This document shows, in pieces, positions 12,045 through 25,256 of a stretch of 64,000 nt of DNA (position 1 is the stretch's first letter; each line of letters opens with the position of its first letter). A program made the position numbers and the translations under genes. The DNA is taken from positions 14,694,275-14,758,274 of the forward strand of contig NC_054881.1 in NCBI RefSeq assembly GCF_018320785.1, written 5' to 3'. Below the pieces are notes generated by a model. The model did not search any database and was not told where the DNA came from. It was given only the letters and a program-made list of their open reading frames with translations. This DNA comes from Cheilinus undulatus (taxonomy: Eukaryota; Chordata; Actinopteri; Labriformes; Labridae).

Positions 12045-15000
12045 TCACATCTTCTTCTTCTTCCTCTTCAGCGCTTTCCACTCGCCCTCCTGTGTCGCCA
12101 AACTGCCAAAGAGTTCTTTCACTTTCCTCTTTCTCTCGGCATCTCTGAAACACAAAATGTAAAAAGTTAGAGGCTTTTACCAACTAAAGCATCTCTAAGA
12201 TATACTGGTGTATATCCACACCTGTTCATGACCTCGTTGAGTTTCTCTCTGGCCAGGAAGCGTGAGTCCTTCCTGATCTCCCTCAGAGCGCCCTTGAACT
12301 CCTTCTTGTACTTGTGTTTGAGCCGCTCCTTCTCCCTCTCCTCTCTGGTGCTGCCACGCTTCTTTCCATAATCCAACCTGACAAATGTTTAGAAGAAAAA
12401 CATTTAAAACTCAGAAACTGTCACAGGCCACATTAAAAAATGGGCATCAACATATCTTATGTCGATTATCTGGTGCTGTAACACCAGTTTTTGAGTTTGG
12501 GATCAGTTCAGTGAGCTTTAACGTCTGCTCTTTGATTCATTCTAACGTCACTGAAACACCTTTTGTATAATTATGTTTAAAACTTACACTTCAACAATCT
12601 TGGGTGTGAGCAGCTTCAGAGGAATGGGCTTCTTCTTGTCTAAAACCAGCGGGTTGTGAGTCACAGGAGCACTGCTGATGATCTCCAGGATCTCACCGTG
12701 AAGTCCCTGAAACACAACAACAAACTTCACATCAAAGAAAACATCATATGTAAGACACGAAAAAAAGGGAAACCTTGGGACCTTTTGTACCGACCTGTAG
12801 GAGCTCTGGTAATGTCTGTGCTGAAAGATGTTTACACAGCAGCGTTCTGATTGGCTGGAAGATGTGGCTGAAGCACAGAAGGTCTTTGTAGAGCAGGCAG
12901 CAGCGTTTTACCAGGTCAAGGCAAGTCGACAGACACGTCAGCCTGACAGAAAATATTGATAAATGTCAGCCTAACTAGACCAGACTGAATCAGGAAGACA
13001 AGGCTCGGGTATTTCAGAATGACAAGCAGATTGGCTACCAGGGCTGTGGAAAGCCTTAGCCTGAGTCATAATGTTAGGCTGACGATTTTAGCATCAGCCA
13101 ATGAACTTCAGCATGAACGGCATATGATGAGAGATTAAGGAAGTTCTGTCCGGTACGTGTAAAAACTGAGCTGAGAACAACAAACCCGGGAAGAGTCTGT
13201 CTTCACTTTCTTTTTAGGAAGGCATTAGCCTACAGTTCATGCACACATTATAATTGATTTTGCAATACAACTAATTTATTAAAAATAAATAGGTATCACA
13301 CTGACATTCAGTCCCTTTACTCAGTACTTAGTTGAAGCACCTTCTGCTGCAATTGCAACCTCCAGTCTTTCTGAATATAAAGCATCAATCTTTACACACT
13401 TGGATAGTTGGATTTTCTGCCATTTTTTTGTAAATCATCTGAAGCTCAAGATCACATTGGAAGAGAAACATTGGTGGGCAGCCATTTTAAGGTCTCTCCA
13501 GAGACATTCAATAGGGTTCAAGTCATGTCTCTGTCTAGGATATTAACAGAGTTGACCCTAAACCACTCCTGTGTTGTCTTGGCTGTGTGTTCAGAGTCAC
13601 TGACATGTTGAAAGGTGAACCTTCGGCCCAGTCTGAGGTCCTGCTCCATCTAGCTTTCCCTCAACCCTGGCCAGTCTACCTGCCCCTGCTGCTAAGACCA
13701 CCCCCACAAAATGATACTGCCACCACCATGCTTCAGTTTGGATGGTATTAGGCAGGTGATGAGCTGTGCCTGGTTTCCTCCGGACATGGCGTTTTGAATA
13801 GAAGTCAAACAGTTCAATCTTGGTTTCATCAGACCAGACAATCTTGTTTTTTTTTCACATTTCAGAGTCCTTCAGGTGCTTTTTGGAAACTCCAAGTGGG
13901 CTTTCGTGTGTTTTTCACTGAGGTGAGGCTTCTGTTTAGTCATTCTGACATAAACCCAGACCAGTAGAAGGCTGTAGTGATGGTTGTCCTTCTGGAACTT
14001 TATCTCACCTCCACACAGGATCTCTGGAGCTCAGTCAGACTGACCATCAGATGCTTGGTCATCTCTCCTAATAAGGCCCTTCACCAATCGCTCAGTTTGT
14101 CTGGACAACCAGCTCTTGGAAGAGTCCTTGAGCCAAACTTCTTCCATTGAGAATTATGGAGGCCACTGTGCTTTTGAGAACCTTCAATGCAACAGAAAAT
14201 TTTTGTAGGCTTCCCCAGATCTGTGCCTTGCAACAATCCTGTCTCTGAGCTCTGCAGGCACTTTCTTTACATTGCCAGCTGTGTGGCCTTCTATAGCAAG
14301 GTGTGCGCCTTTCCAAATCATGTCCAATTAATTTAATTTACTACAGGTGAACTCCAATCAAGGTGTAGAAACATCTCTGTGGAAATTGAGAAAAATGGGA
14401 GCAACCTGAGCTAAATTTCAAGTGTTGATGCAAAGGGTCTGAATACCTACAACCAGAACTCTGCAGCATGCCTCCTCCCCTGCACCTTTATTGCTGTAAA
14501 CCCCTTTGCCTGACACCTACCCCATGAAGTGATTCCAAATATTATAACTTACAATGCAGTCAATCCTTAATTCTGTTACTGATGACCTTGCTGGCTTCTG
14601 CAGTTAAAAAAGAGGCATCAGTGTTAATTTAAGTCTGACTCATTATCAGCTAGGATTGCTCACAAGAGCTTAAAATAAACTGTAAAATGAGGTTTCTCTA
14701 ATATTCTTGACTCACAGGTTTACTAACTTTTCTTTCATAGATAAAAACCAAATAAAATAGAAATGGTTTTCTCAGATGACAACATTTCATACAATTCATG
14801 GCATGTAATGACTATTCATTTTCTTTGAGATAAAAATGTATATTCTCTCAAAGTGTCCATGATCACGGTCGGCTGAAGCCTGCTTGCAAGCTTTGCTGCA
14901 TGCCCACACACCAGCTGCTGTGTGAAACCACACTGAGACTATTCACAACCACACGAGAACATGTATTAGCTCTGAGCCATACAGTCTGGACAGGTAAATA

Positions 15001-18000
15001 CAGTATGATGGCTAAGATTACATCTTTATGTACATGCTGTGGTGGCTATTATAGCAAAGACTGCCTCTATATTAGTGCAACCCTCCTTAGCTTCTATGAT
15101 AACACTTAAAATATTGAAAAGTCACTACTGGAAGGACTGGTTTCTATCAGTGCATGCTCTCTTGCTTCAACTTTGTACATATTTGTACATTAAACTTTTT
15201 TAAAGATGATAATAAGGAGTCTGATTTCATCTTTTCATATTTGGTGGTCTTGTCCACACTAATCACAAGAGGCAGCGTGAAAAGGTTTTCTCACACTTTA
15301 TCTCCCTCCTTCTCTTCCTACTGTCTCTATATTTATCTCCAGGCCTGTGTTCTCTGCTGTAATTGTGTTGCATTGTCACAGACTTGACTTTAAATGGCCA
15401 ATTAAGGTTTTGTGAGATCTGTGGTTCTGAATGCCACATCTCTGGAGGTCGGCTGTATAAAGAGCGGGGTATAAACAAGACGTCTGCTGATACTAGTGGA
15501 TTGTTTTGGCTTGGCATATAAAACTACTCTGAAACAGTGGAAAGGTAAATGAGGGGAAGTTATTACAGGGAAAAATTATGACAATATAATTAGCTGTTTT
15601 CCAGTTGAAGGGAACAGAGCAAAGTTTAATTTTAGCTAAAATCAAGCTTGTCTGAACTTCATCAGATTCTAAGTAACAAAATTATCCCTATTTGTGCCAC
15701 CTCACTGTCATTCTCTCTGAGCTTCAGTGGAGATTTAATACATACTTAAATATAAGAATTTATTTACAAAACGGGAGTCTCTTGTGCTTCAGCCCCTGCA
15801 CAGGTGGAGGTCAGTGCTTGCAGAAAACACAATCACTGACCTTTTAAAAACTAAGGCAAAGGATCCTTTCATTCATGTAAAATCCAAAGAAAAACCCAAG
15901 CACAAGGTAAAGTAATTTACACACGTGGACACAATTGTTGGTACCCCTCTGTTAATGAAAGAAAAACCCACAATGGTCACCAAGACAATAAAAATCAATT
16001 TTCAATCACCATAACAAAGTTGAACAGTTAAAGAACATTCTCTCATTAATTTCAGTTTTCTTTTTCACAAATTTGACAGATAAAAACAAGGTGTCTGAAA
16101 CTCAAAATGCAAAAATCTCAAATCTTAAATTTTTTCAGGTAACTTCTTATAGAAAATAAGTCCTATTTATTAAAAAGCAACTGGCAAGTCCTGAACTATT
16201 CTAAATATCTGAAAATTAGATGATTATCTAGACTTGCCAGGTGAAAGAGGCCTAAAATAATTGTTCAGAGGTATTTCTGACTAGAAATAAGATGGATTGA
16301 TGTCCTTGTTGTTTCAGCAAGCACTTATCCTTATTATCACACTGATGAAGTCTAAGAATAGCAGATCAGTGCTGGTCTCAACCGGTCTTGATGGAGAATC
16401 CCGAGTCCAGCCAGTCTGAGACCGAGACAAAACAGAGTAAAAAAGCTCTCGAGTCCAAGACAAGACAAAGACATTTAAAATGTGTTCTTGAGACCGGTCT
16501 CAAGACCAAGACCATTCTTGAGTACTTCAACACCAGTTCAAGGACTAACGTTTTGATGGTCACTGCATCTTCATCAGAGTCAAACTTGACTCAAGGACTA
16601 GACTTGTCAGGGATTGCTCTGTTGAAGCTGCATTACAAGCCAAAATGTTAGTCCTTTGTATCTTAATAATTGCATAAAATGACTCGTGTGCAAATTTTTC
16701 TTTGATTTTTATCTAGAAAGGAAGGGATGCATTGCAACAAGGATAAGATTTTATTTATAACTCTTTGGCATAATAAAATTAAAACTGACGAGTTTCTTGT
16801 AAGAGGAGGAAAATTCAATCCCACATAATTGGAGCCAATAAAAGAACGGGAATAAAAATGTTTATCTTAGCTGTAAAAAAGGTCATTTTAATATGAGGCT
16901 TCATGTGGATGCCTTGATTTTTGTAGTCAGCCTCTTGTGGACATTTAAAGAACTGCAGTTTTTTGCATTTAGCACTCCACATTTTGAGCATAGGAGTTTG
17001 CCGCCTGGATAAAGCATGCAAATTTTTAAGATTTGCAGATCCTCTCTGGTTTTATTTGTAAATATATAATTGTTACTTGCTTTCTCTTATTATCTAGCAT
17101 GATGCAAAGACCAAAGTCAACACTGTCGGTACTTTATGGCTTCCTCAGTCTGTCTGTGGCAGCAAAAATATGAAACTATAAATCAAAAAGGGTATTTAAA
17201 CATGCTACAATTATGTAGAAATCTTTTTCCTTTAACACCTGAGTGATCATGTTTTTTATAGCAAAGTTAGCTGAAGATTTGACTTTGTTGTTGACTTTTA
17301 GTAGTTTATTTTCAGTTATGTTAAGTTAAACATCTGTTATTTTAGCTGCATATTTAAGAGATGGATATGAGACATCATCTTGTCAAAGAGCAAGACTGCA
17401 AATTAAAATCTTTTAAAGAATGTTAAATATTTTCCATTAAACTCATGTTAGGAACTTCTGGTTTGTGCTGATTTACTCTACATGAAGCATTACTAAGATT
17501 TCAGTCAGTCTCATAAACAGCTAAAAACCCATGCAGGCTTTAAATAAATCACATCCCACCAAGGGGAAAAAAATCTAAATCTTTGCACCTCTTTTCGAAC
17601 CTAAAACCAACTTATCTTCTTCAGGTGCACCTCCCTCCTCTCTCCTACCTGTGGTGATCTCTGTCCAAGTCTGTTTTCAGATCCAGGTACTGGGTTGCAG
17701 ATAATGGAAGGCTCTTCTTGCTCCAGCTCTTGTTCGACTCTGAATCTGACAGAACCAGCAGATCACTGGACTTCCCCGAAGGCCTAAAAGGCGGCACCAC
17801 AGTGTAACCTGCAACACAAAGTCCAACACTGTCGGCTCTGTTTCATCTTATGAAATGTTGTGCATCAAAGACTTGTAGAAATAAATTTTCATTTGCAGCT
17901 ACCTAAAGACGTCTTGTCCTGTACAGCCAGGTGTAGCGTTCCTGCCAGGAAGTTAATGAGCTCTGGAAAGAAGCGCTTTGAAAAAGAGACGTACTCCACA

Positions 18001-21000
18001 GCCAGGCAGCACAGCACCAAACCCGTAGTTACATCCTGTAATGACCTCACAGGACACTAACGACGGAGAAAAAGAGGGAAAAGGCCAACAGGTATGACTT
18101 AAGGGATAGGACAATACTTCAGATCGAAGCAACATTTATGTATTCCAGCTGCACCTCTGTAGGGAAACATCATTATACTGCTGTTGTTTCTGAAGTTTCA
18201 GAAAAGTTTCTGAAGTTAACTTGGAATTGCTAATCTACAGAAAATACACAAAAACTAAATGACTAAGTGAAGCTGTGAGGCACATTAAAACAAAATGTGG
18301 GCTGGTGAAGACCAACTTAAGATCACAATAATGCACCAACAGACTAACATATTCACAAAAACACTCATAACAAACAGAGAAGACAAAAAAAATCCTCAAG
18401 GGCTATGGGTACCTTTGTGAGAGCCTGGCTGATGTAGAGCAGGGCTGGAGTGGTTACAGGATGTCGAAAGTCTGAGGTGGGAAACAGCAGGGCTGTCACC
18501 TTCAGGTAAACAAGCTTCAGAGACATAAACAATCTGTTAAAAACAATCTGTGCAACTAATTAACATGTAGTGCATTAATGTAAATAATCAGACATGCAGA
18601 GGAGGGAGAAAAATGACAAATATTCTTAAGTCTTAAATATTGTGACTTTTTTGTCGTGCATTTTGCCTTTCAGGCTACATACAGGTTACCCTCTTGTGCA
18701 AGCAGAGGTTTTTGGGTTCAGTGCACGCATAAGAGGACTAAAAAGCCATTTGCAGGTAAATATTAAGGGCATGTTATTAATAGCTGGGACCAGAATGAAT
18801 ATTATGATGTGAACTGACTGATAAACTGACAGTAAACACTGTCCAACCCTCACAATGTCTTACAGCAGGAAACTCATACCATGTCTAGCGTTGGGGAACC
18901 AGCATGTCCTTTAACTTCAAGCATCTCCTCCATGCTATGGGCAGCGTCTCCCAGGATGCTCTGCATGGCCTTACAGGCTGCATCCGGAAACATCTGACAC
19001 AAAGCATACAGCTCTCTATAAAGGGAAGGAAAGAGAGGGAATGAACATGTCACTTTAACTAAACACTAAGAGATCATCTGCTGGATGTTTTTAACTCACG
19101 GTATAAGCTTGTCTATGGTGGTGAGTTCAGGTGGACTCCTGGTGGCCACTTCTCCAATGTACTCCAACAGAAAGCCAAACAGTTTCTGCAACAAAGGGAT
19201 ATCTATAAGTTCACAAAGCAATGAAATTAACCTAAAAAAGGCAAATATACAATGATAGAACACCTTATCCATATTGTACCTGCAGTTTGAGCTTATTGCC
19301 AACAGCCAGACTGGGATGGTTGCATTTCTGAGTCCTGGCCAAAATGATGCGCTGGTTGTCAGGGGTGTGACCATGGAGCAAGTCTTTCAGGTCGCTGTAG
19401 CTCTCTGGAGCTGCAACGTTGAGAAACAAACAATTTAAGTAAAAACAGAAAGTATAAGGGTCAAATTTAAACTGAAATAATCATGTTAAAGTGGGGCATC
19501 GGGACCCACCACCTCCTTATTAGAACTTGCAACCCAAGTTTTATGACACTTTCAACTGCTCAAATATATTTAATGATAAAGGTTAGTTTGGACCTTAGAT
19601 GGAACAAAACATGACTGAACAACAACATGGAAGAACAAACAAACATATTTTAAAAGCACATTGTTACTGAGTTAGAAATTCTGTTAATTTCTCAAGAAAT
19701 TTCCTTGTTATCTGTAGAAAACCAGCTTTGTTATCCAGAGAATTATGGCAAATTATGCTCAATTATGGCAAAACTGACTATTAAACATGACTACTCATTG
19801 AAAAACAAGCAATAAATGTATATCAATGACTGAAAAACAACAGAAACAGTCATGTGTATAAGTTTTAGGCATATAGGGCACTAAGGATTCACCATGGAGC
19901 CCAATGTGCCACAATCAGGGGCTGGAGAGACGGCAGCTAGAGTCAAGCTTGATATATATTGACGTGTGTCACTGCAGCCAAGGTCAAGCTCGACAGCATC
20001 TCTTCTGCCAGGCCTTTTCATCCCTGGTAATATGCCTGGAGACAACCAGTGGTTTTCCAGCCTTTCTCAACATCCACAGCAAAACTAGGGACCCCTAGTT
20101 CAGCAGATTATTTTCCCAAGCTTCTGGAAGTATGCAAGGACAACCAGTGTCAATCCTCTTTCAAGCCTGATGGTGACCTCAGACATGTTACTCGCCACAT
20201 CTACATCTCACACTTGCTTTAATTTTTGGCCAAAACATGCCTTAAAGTTCTGCACAGTACTGTATGTAAAACAATGGCCAAAATACCAAACCAAACACTG
20301 ACATATTTACCAAATGACAAAGCAACCTACTATCAAAACAAGTGCAATATGGCATGTGGCACGGTAAATGCTTAAATCACAATTGTAATGTTTTCATGAT
20401 CATGGGAAGCCAAAATTTAAACAGAAATTTAAACTTGGTTAATTGCCCAGCAATCGTCCACAGATGCCTTTTTTGCACTGACAGAGCTCATTTGCAAAAC
20501 AAAAACAATGTAGTTCAGCGCAAAAGCACCCTTGGTGTCAGCAGTTCTTTATCATCCAAATCATAGCATTCTCAGTTGGAACAGCATCAGCAAGCATCAG
20601 AAGCGTTATTCACACATAACCTGAAAATTTCAGGAAATATTCTGGGTAACCTTCCCTGACAATCTACCAACTTGCTTGTTTAGTCTTGTCTCAGCTAAAA
20701 GTCTTCCTGCTGTTTGCATAGACCAACTCATACTTACACAAAACTGCACAAAAATTCCTGACTGTACTTCGGTTAGCTGCATGTGTGAAAGCAAACAGCT
20801 ACCCTGAAATTTGTGCAAGTGTGAATAAGGATAATGCCAAGTCTCCCTCTCTGACCAATCAAACTTAAGAAGGGGCGGGACTTCTGTAGTCAGCTTTGTT
20901 TACAACAATGGCAGAGGACATACTAGTCTGTCTCATCTTATCTAGGCTGTAATTTCCAGGTCTACAGCTGCTGTAAATGCCAGGGCATGATTCTTTTATG

Positions 21001-22767
21001 TTGTTTTCACAGTTTCCTAGTTTTCCTTGTGAAAAGAAAAAAAGACTCACAGATACTACCATGGAAAGCAGAGGCCAATTTTGTATATTAGCAACAATGA
21101 ACACTGGTAAGAAGATAAAGAAAATGAGGTTACGGTCTTTGGACACAGGCCCTGACTTGGCTTTGTTTTTAATGGACATGGGGCTTTGAGTTGACTTGTA
21201 AGTTTCCTATCTGTATGATTACCTGTAAACGTGTATGGCAGCTCTGCTTTAGCTGCCTCCTGCTGGGCCTTCAGCTCCTCCTTGCTCAGAGCTGGTTTGG
21301 TGCTAGTGTCTTCATCCTTCTTTCCCTCCTCGTCCTCACTTTCTTGCTCAGATTCCAGGTCAGAATGGCCATCTTCTTCTTCTTCTTCTTCTTCACCACT
21401 GCCCTCCTCATCTGCATCCTCTTCTTCATCATCATCTTCCTCCTCCTCCTCTTCCCCTGATTCCCCCTCCTCTTCCTCTCCATTTTCTTCTTCTGACTCC
21501 TCTCCAATGTTCCACTTTCCATCCTGGACACACAAAACACATGATAAAAGTCTACATTGGTATGTGCATAAACCTGAGGAATATTCCAGAAATAAACGAT
21601 CTTTCTTACCTGATAAGTCAGAGTCTTTTTATCTTCTTTATCCAGGATGAATCCGTCGTTCAGGTCATCAGCAGAGATGTGGGTCTGATTCTGAGTGCTG
21701 CTGCTAACATCCTCTCCCATCATCCTTCTCAGACGGTCAGCCTAGAAACAAGACATTTATCTCAAAGGGTCTTACAATTTAAAAAACTGTTGAAAAGATG
21801 CTCTTTGCATTGAAATACACATGTACACAAGCCTCTCTGCTTTCTTTAAACACACCTCTAGTTTCTGCAGCTTCTCCCTCTCCTCCCGGGCGAGCTCCTC
21901 AGGAGTTTTCATCTTCTCCGAGGGCTGAGCCTTCATCTCAAAGCCGAGCTCTCTCACCATCATGTCGTACTCCTCTGGCTGGAAAACACAAAGGAAACAG
22001 AGACGGTCAACAAAGGCATTTGTTGCGGCAGAATAATATTTGCTGACATATTTCCATTGACCTACCTTTGGCTTCTCCTCTGGTTTGTCTGCACTTTCAC
22101 CTTTGGGTGTCTTTTTCACCATCAGAGCCTGGATGCTTTTCCACTCTTTGTCCAGCTTCTCCGTCAGCTCCTGCGCCTCCTCTTTCTGCACCTGTCGTTC
22201 ACGCTTAAAAGACAGAGCAGAGGCAGGCTGTCAAAATCTGCAATACTTACACTTTACACGGAACAATAGGTGTTTTTTCAGCAGAAAGATAAAAACAAAA
22301 GCGTGCATGAAAACTGTAGCTCAAATAGCATACATATAGCATAAATGCAGGGCTTGAAAGTACCCCACAAAAATCAGATCTTCAGTCATATTTTTAACTA
22401 AAAGCAGCAACAAGCAAAAGAAACAGATGACTCGGAATTGCACAAATAAGTTGGAATGTTTCTGTATGTTGTTCTCTTGCAGACTGAATAAGATTGACCT
22501 CCAGGATTTTCCTATGCTTTGCCACATTCATTTTACCTTCTACCTTTACAAGCCTCCAGGGCTGAGAAGTATCCCCACAGCATGATGCTGCCACCCAGAG
22601 GTTGCGCTGGACTTTTTTGTTATCTCTTTGACATCATGGAGGTTTATTTTATTTTGTTGTCCAAAAAGCCTTATCATATTGACCATAAATTATTTATAAA
22701 ATCAATCAATCGACTGAAGTGTAAAAACATCATTTTACAGACACTGTAATTATTATCTTTGCAACTA

Positions 22768-22803
<36 letters not shown>

Positions 22804-25256
22804 AACGTGAAAATGAAGAAGCTTCATGAAAGTAAAACTACTGATGGATTTTAAGAGATTTCACAGGTGGCCCTAATATGATGGCTGATGGATGTATGCA
22901 ATAAAGAGTACACCGACGGTTCAAACTAAGAGATTGCATTGTTTTTTTTTCTTAAATCACCTTCTCCTGCTTGGATTTCTGGATGAGCTCCTCGATGAGC
23001 TCCTGTCTGGTTTTTGCTCTCTGGCTTCCTTCCTCCTCCTTCTGATCTCCTGGTGTCTTCTTTCTGAGGAGGCCTCCTCCTCCTCCAAAGTGTGAGGCAG
23101 TCAGCTCAGCTAGATGAGGAATAAAAGAACCATTACTACAAGTTCAGTCACCTATAACATGACTCATCAAATCTAGCTGATGGTTGAACGCCTGGGTTTG
23201 CTTTTTGGTATCATGAATTTGTAAAATCAAGAATTTTCATGTCTTTCTTTTTTGTGAAATTTCAGATTTTTTGAAAAAGATTATTTCTAAATCATTCTAA
23301 GTCTTAATGAGGGAAGACGAATTGCATGGTAACATCTGAATATTCAGAAGCTGAATCAAAGACTTCAGAAGTTCAAGGATTAGAATTAAATCAGGAATGT
23401 AAAAAACAGATGTTTCCCCCACCTGACAAAAGACCCTTCTCCTCTGATTCATCATCGCTGTTCACAATGTCATTGAATTTCTCCATTTCTGCCAGGGACT
23501 GTCCGTAGTGAGTCAGCTCTTCCTCCTCGTTCAGGTTGTACACATCCTTCTTATCATGGACACGCTGAAAGATGAAGCAATATTTGACAGGAGTTTACTT
23601 GACATTAAGAAGGTGTTATGCTGTAGAAAAAAGAGAGTGTAAGCTGCACCCAACTCTTGTTAAGGCTATTATTGCGTTCTTATGAGTAAAGATGCCTGGA
23701 TAAGTTGCACCATGGAGGATAATGCTTACAAAACAAAATATAGACCTGATGAACTTCAGCCTCATTAAAGTTCTGTGTTGCAAATCATTTAAGTAAAAAA
23801 AAAAATGCAGGCCAAAGATACAGTCAAATGTATCATTTAGACCTGCATGAAGTCCAGATTTGCCTTTAAGGTGATGATTTCTTCACTGACCTGTCTCTCC
23901 ATTGCAAACCTCTTCAGGATTTTCTCCTCTGGTGCCATCTTGGTGTCGTACTCTCCAAAGCGTCTATCAATCAGCTTGTTGGACTTGTTCTTCAGTTTGT
24001 ATTCCTTCAAGAGGGTTTCCTTTCTCTGAAGGTCAAAAAATCACGTTATTTCTTTTTTCTTCTTTTCACCAAACTCTAGCATGACAGAGGAAAGCTGATT
24101 CTTTGTTAGAGAGTCATACACATGTACATACAAAATCATAAAGTCAGGAGAACTGCAGACTATAATTCTGTCCTCAGTTTAACTTTCAGTTTTTTGTCCT
24201 TAACAATCCTCCAGAGAAAATCCCTCCTGCAGTGTGATACTGCGGACACCAAGCTTCACAGCACAGACAGTGTTATATGGATGATGAGCTGTGACCCATT
24301 ACTGCCAGATATGCTGCTATAGTAGACTTTATCTCGCTCCAGGAGGCGGCCCATTCTTTTGTATTATTCCGTTACTTTAATTCATTCTACTGTTTTACAT
24401 TAATGCTACACTGACATCTACACTTTTAAGTCTTTTAGAGTTGTTAAGAGCTCTCCTTTTGGCTTACAATGCTTCAACAATTCAAGCCAAGAAAATTCTC
24501 AGCAGCTGCTGCTGCTAATGAACTGCAGCTTCAGCCTCATTAAGAACAGGCAGCTGATTGAAAGCCTAAACCAAAAGTCCATCAGCTCATCAACAGATCC
24601 AAACAACACAGCAACACTGGAGATAACGGTGAGTTCAGCATTTTTTTGCAGATGCAGTTTTTCTTTTTAAGCACTGATTAAATTCATGCATAAACATTTT
24701 CACAAGCTTCAAAGGGCAGCTTTACCTTTCCTTTTCTTGTAATATTTCATATTTTTTAGGGAGCAAATGTAACATCAGGCAAAGGACTCCTGATGGAAAC
24801 CAGCTTCTTTGCCAATTCTGGCAAATTTACAGAAATATTGATTAATATGCACTGTCCCTGCAAATAAGTCAAATAAAATAAAATAAAATACACAAATAGA
24901 CAAGATCTGTAGTCTGCATGTGGGCTGTAAATCACAGATTTATTACATTTTAGGATGTTTTCATGTTTTAGATAAAAGATTCAAATCTTATTCTGGCTTA
25001 CGCTGACTTTGTAACAACTTACAAGGATGACATATTTAAAGGCTCGGGGTAACATCATGGTTTTACTTCTTACTTTATTAATTGCTTTGGATCGAGACAC
25101 ACCAGGCAGGCCCACATCGTGCTTTGACCTTCTCCCAAGGATGTCAAACTTCTTCCTGTTGATTTTGACTTCAAAAGGGTTGTTTTTGATTTCTGCTGAG
25201 GTCTTGGTTTTGCGGACCTTGTCAGCAACGCTCCTCTTCTTTGGTGCCTTCCCCAT
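12045..25256 (-). CDS. nop14: NOP14 nucleolar protein (18 coding exons, complete)
   Basis: NOP14 is a core part of the small-subunit processome in the nucleolus. It is needed for 18S rRNA maturation and 40S assembly and works with EMG1, NOC4L and UTP14. Coding exons in transcript order: 25074-25256, 23891-24025, 23423-23564, 22961-23109, 22066-22203, 21856-21978, 21610-21741, 21223-21523, 19280-19410, 19100-19185, 18880-19015, 18413-18514, 17903-18035, 17649-17808, 12795-12942, 12588-12706, 12222-12377, 12045-12144. All borders are GT/AG, all phases agree and the total is 2574 bases, 857 residues plus stop, equal to the length I recall for human NOP14. Landmarks are MGKAPKKRSVADKVRK at the start, AELTASHFGGGGGL, an acidic stretch at about residues 340-405, CNHPSLAVGNKLKLQKLFGF, and QEGEWKALKRKKKKM at the end, a basic probable nuclear/nucleolar signal. 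The ATG lies directly after a splice acceptor, so a noncoding first exon is expected. The 4.7-kb intron at 12943-17648 is the longest and holds mobile DNA. Confidence 0.97.
13300..14450 (-). mobile_element. Decayed Tc1/mariner-type transposon
   Basis: Terminal sequences are inverted: ATTCAGTCCCTTTACTCAG at the left (about 13306) and CAAAGGGTCTGAATACC at the right (about 14431-14447). On the - strand, HDLNPIECLWRDLKMAAHQ (about 13485-13540) and LEVAIAAEGASTKY (about 13325-13370) are the C-terminal part of a Tc1 transposase, including the Glu of the catalytic triad. Stops and frame changes disrupt it. The family differs in its ends from the 6433-7517 and 53851-55048 elements. Confidence 0.8.
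15926..16130. mobile_element. Single terminal fragment of a Tc1-type element
   Basis: The block reading GGACACAATTGTTGGTACC followed by CCTCTGTTAATGAAAG and AAAAACCCACAATGG resembles the terminal repeat of a widespread fish Tc1 family. No matching opposite end was found nearby, so it is probably a truncated copy. Confidence 0.45.
16367..16536. mobile_element. Short inverted-repeat element rich in GGTCTC/GAGACC
   Basis: The segment begins CAGTGCTGGTCTCAACCGG and ends GAGTACTTCAACACCAG. Inside it, GAGACCGGTCTCAAGACC is itself palindromic and the sequence repeatedly alternates GGTCTTG and CAAGAC. This composition resembles short nonautonomous DNA elements common in fish. Ends and class are not certain. 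Confidence 0.4.
19411..21222. other. nop14: NOP14 intron 8, no other feature
   Basis: The intron lies between the acidic exon (ending YTFT) and the exon beginning APESYSDLKDL. The phase-1 join (one G plus CT) restores an Ala codon. No mobile element with clear ends or further exon was seen, apart from moderately GC-rich sequence around 19900-20170. Confidence 0.6.
21223..21523 (-). CDS. nop14: NOP14 exon 8, acidic stretch
   Basis: This 301-base exon encodes a long run of Glu and Asp (about residues 340-405) with a few Ser, then a Lys/Ala-rich helical part ending ELPYTFT. On the + strand it appears as a (TTC/TCC)n-rich tract at about 21370-21480. It is the least conserved part of the protein and a likely site of length variation between individuals or species. 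Acidic runs like this are common in nucleolar assembly factors. The large open frames on the + strand here (for example 21191-21460 and 21231-21650) are mirror images of the repeat, not genes. Confidence 0.95.
22470..22749 (-). mobile_element. Internally deleted Tc1 fragment
   Basis: The left part (22470-22600) closely resembles bases 6755-6875 of the 6433-7517 element (GACTGAATAAGATTG and CATTCATTTTACCTTC blocks). The right end resembles its right end (AAAATCAATCAATCGAC and ACACTGTAA), with the middle missing. It lies in a NOP14 intron (22204-22960). Confidence 0.65.
22771..22803. repeat. (AAAT)n microsatellite
   Basis: About seven to eight uninterrupted AAAT units directly follow the end of a Tc1 fragment inside a NOP14 intron. 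Confidence 0.95.
24026..25073. other. nop14: NOP14 intron 1 (between the first two coding exons)
   Basis: No further exon or clear mobile element is visible. An (AAAAT)n tract lies near 24868-24892. The flanking exons end KAINK and begin RKETLLKEYK. Confidence 0.7.

Larger units (their letters stand above)
12943..17648. other. nop14: NOP14 intron 14 with mobile elements
   Basis: This 4.7-kb intron separates the exon ending DRDHHR from the exon beginning LTCLSTCLDL. It contains a decayed Tc1 element (13300-14450), a single Tc1-type end (about 15926-16130) and a short element rich in GGTCTC/GAGACC motifs (about 16367-16536). No conserved exon was seen in the remainder. Confidence 0.8.

Noticed and set aside
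21231..21650. 139-residue Ser-rich open frame on the + strand
   Set aside because: It is the antisense of the NOP14 acidic exon; the Ser runs come from TCx repeats.
21286..21723. 145-residue Lys-rich open frame on the - strand
   Set aside because: It runs through an intron and reads the acidic exon in the wrong frame; the true frame is fixed by the neighbouring exons.
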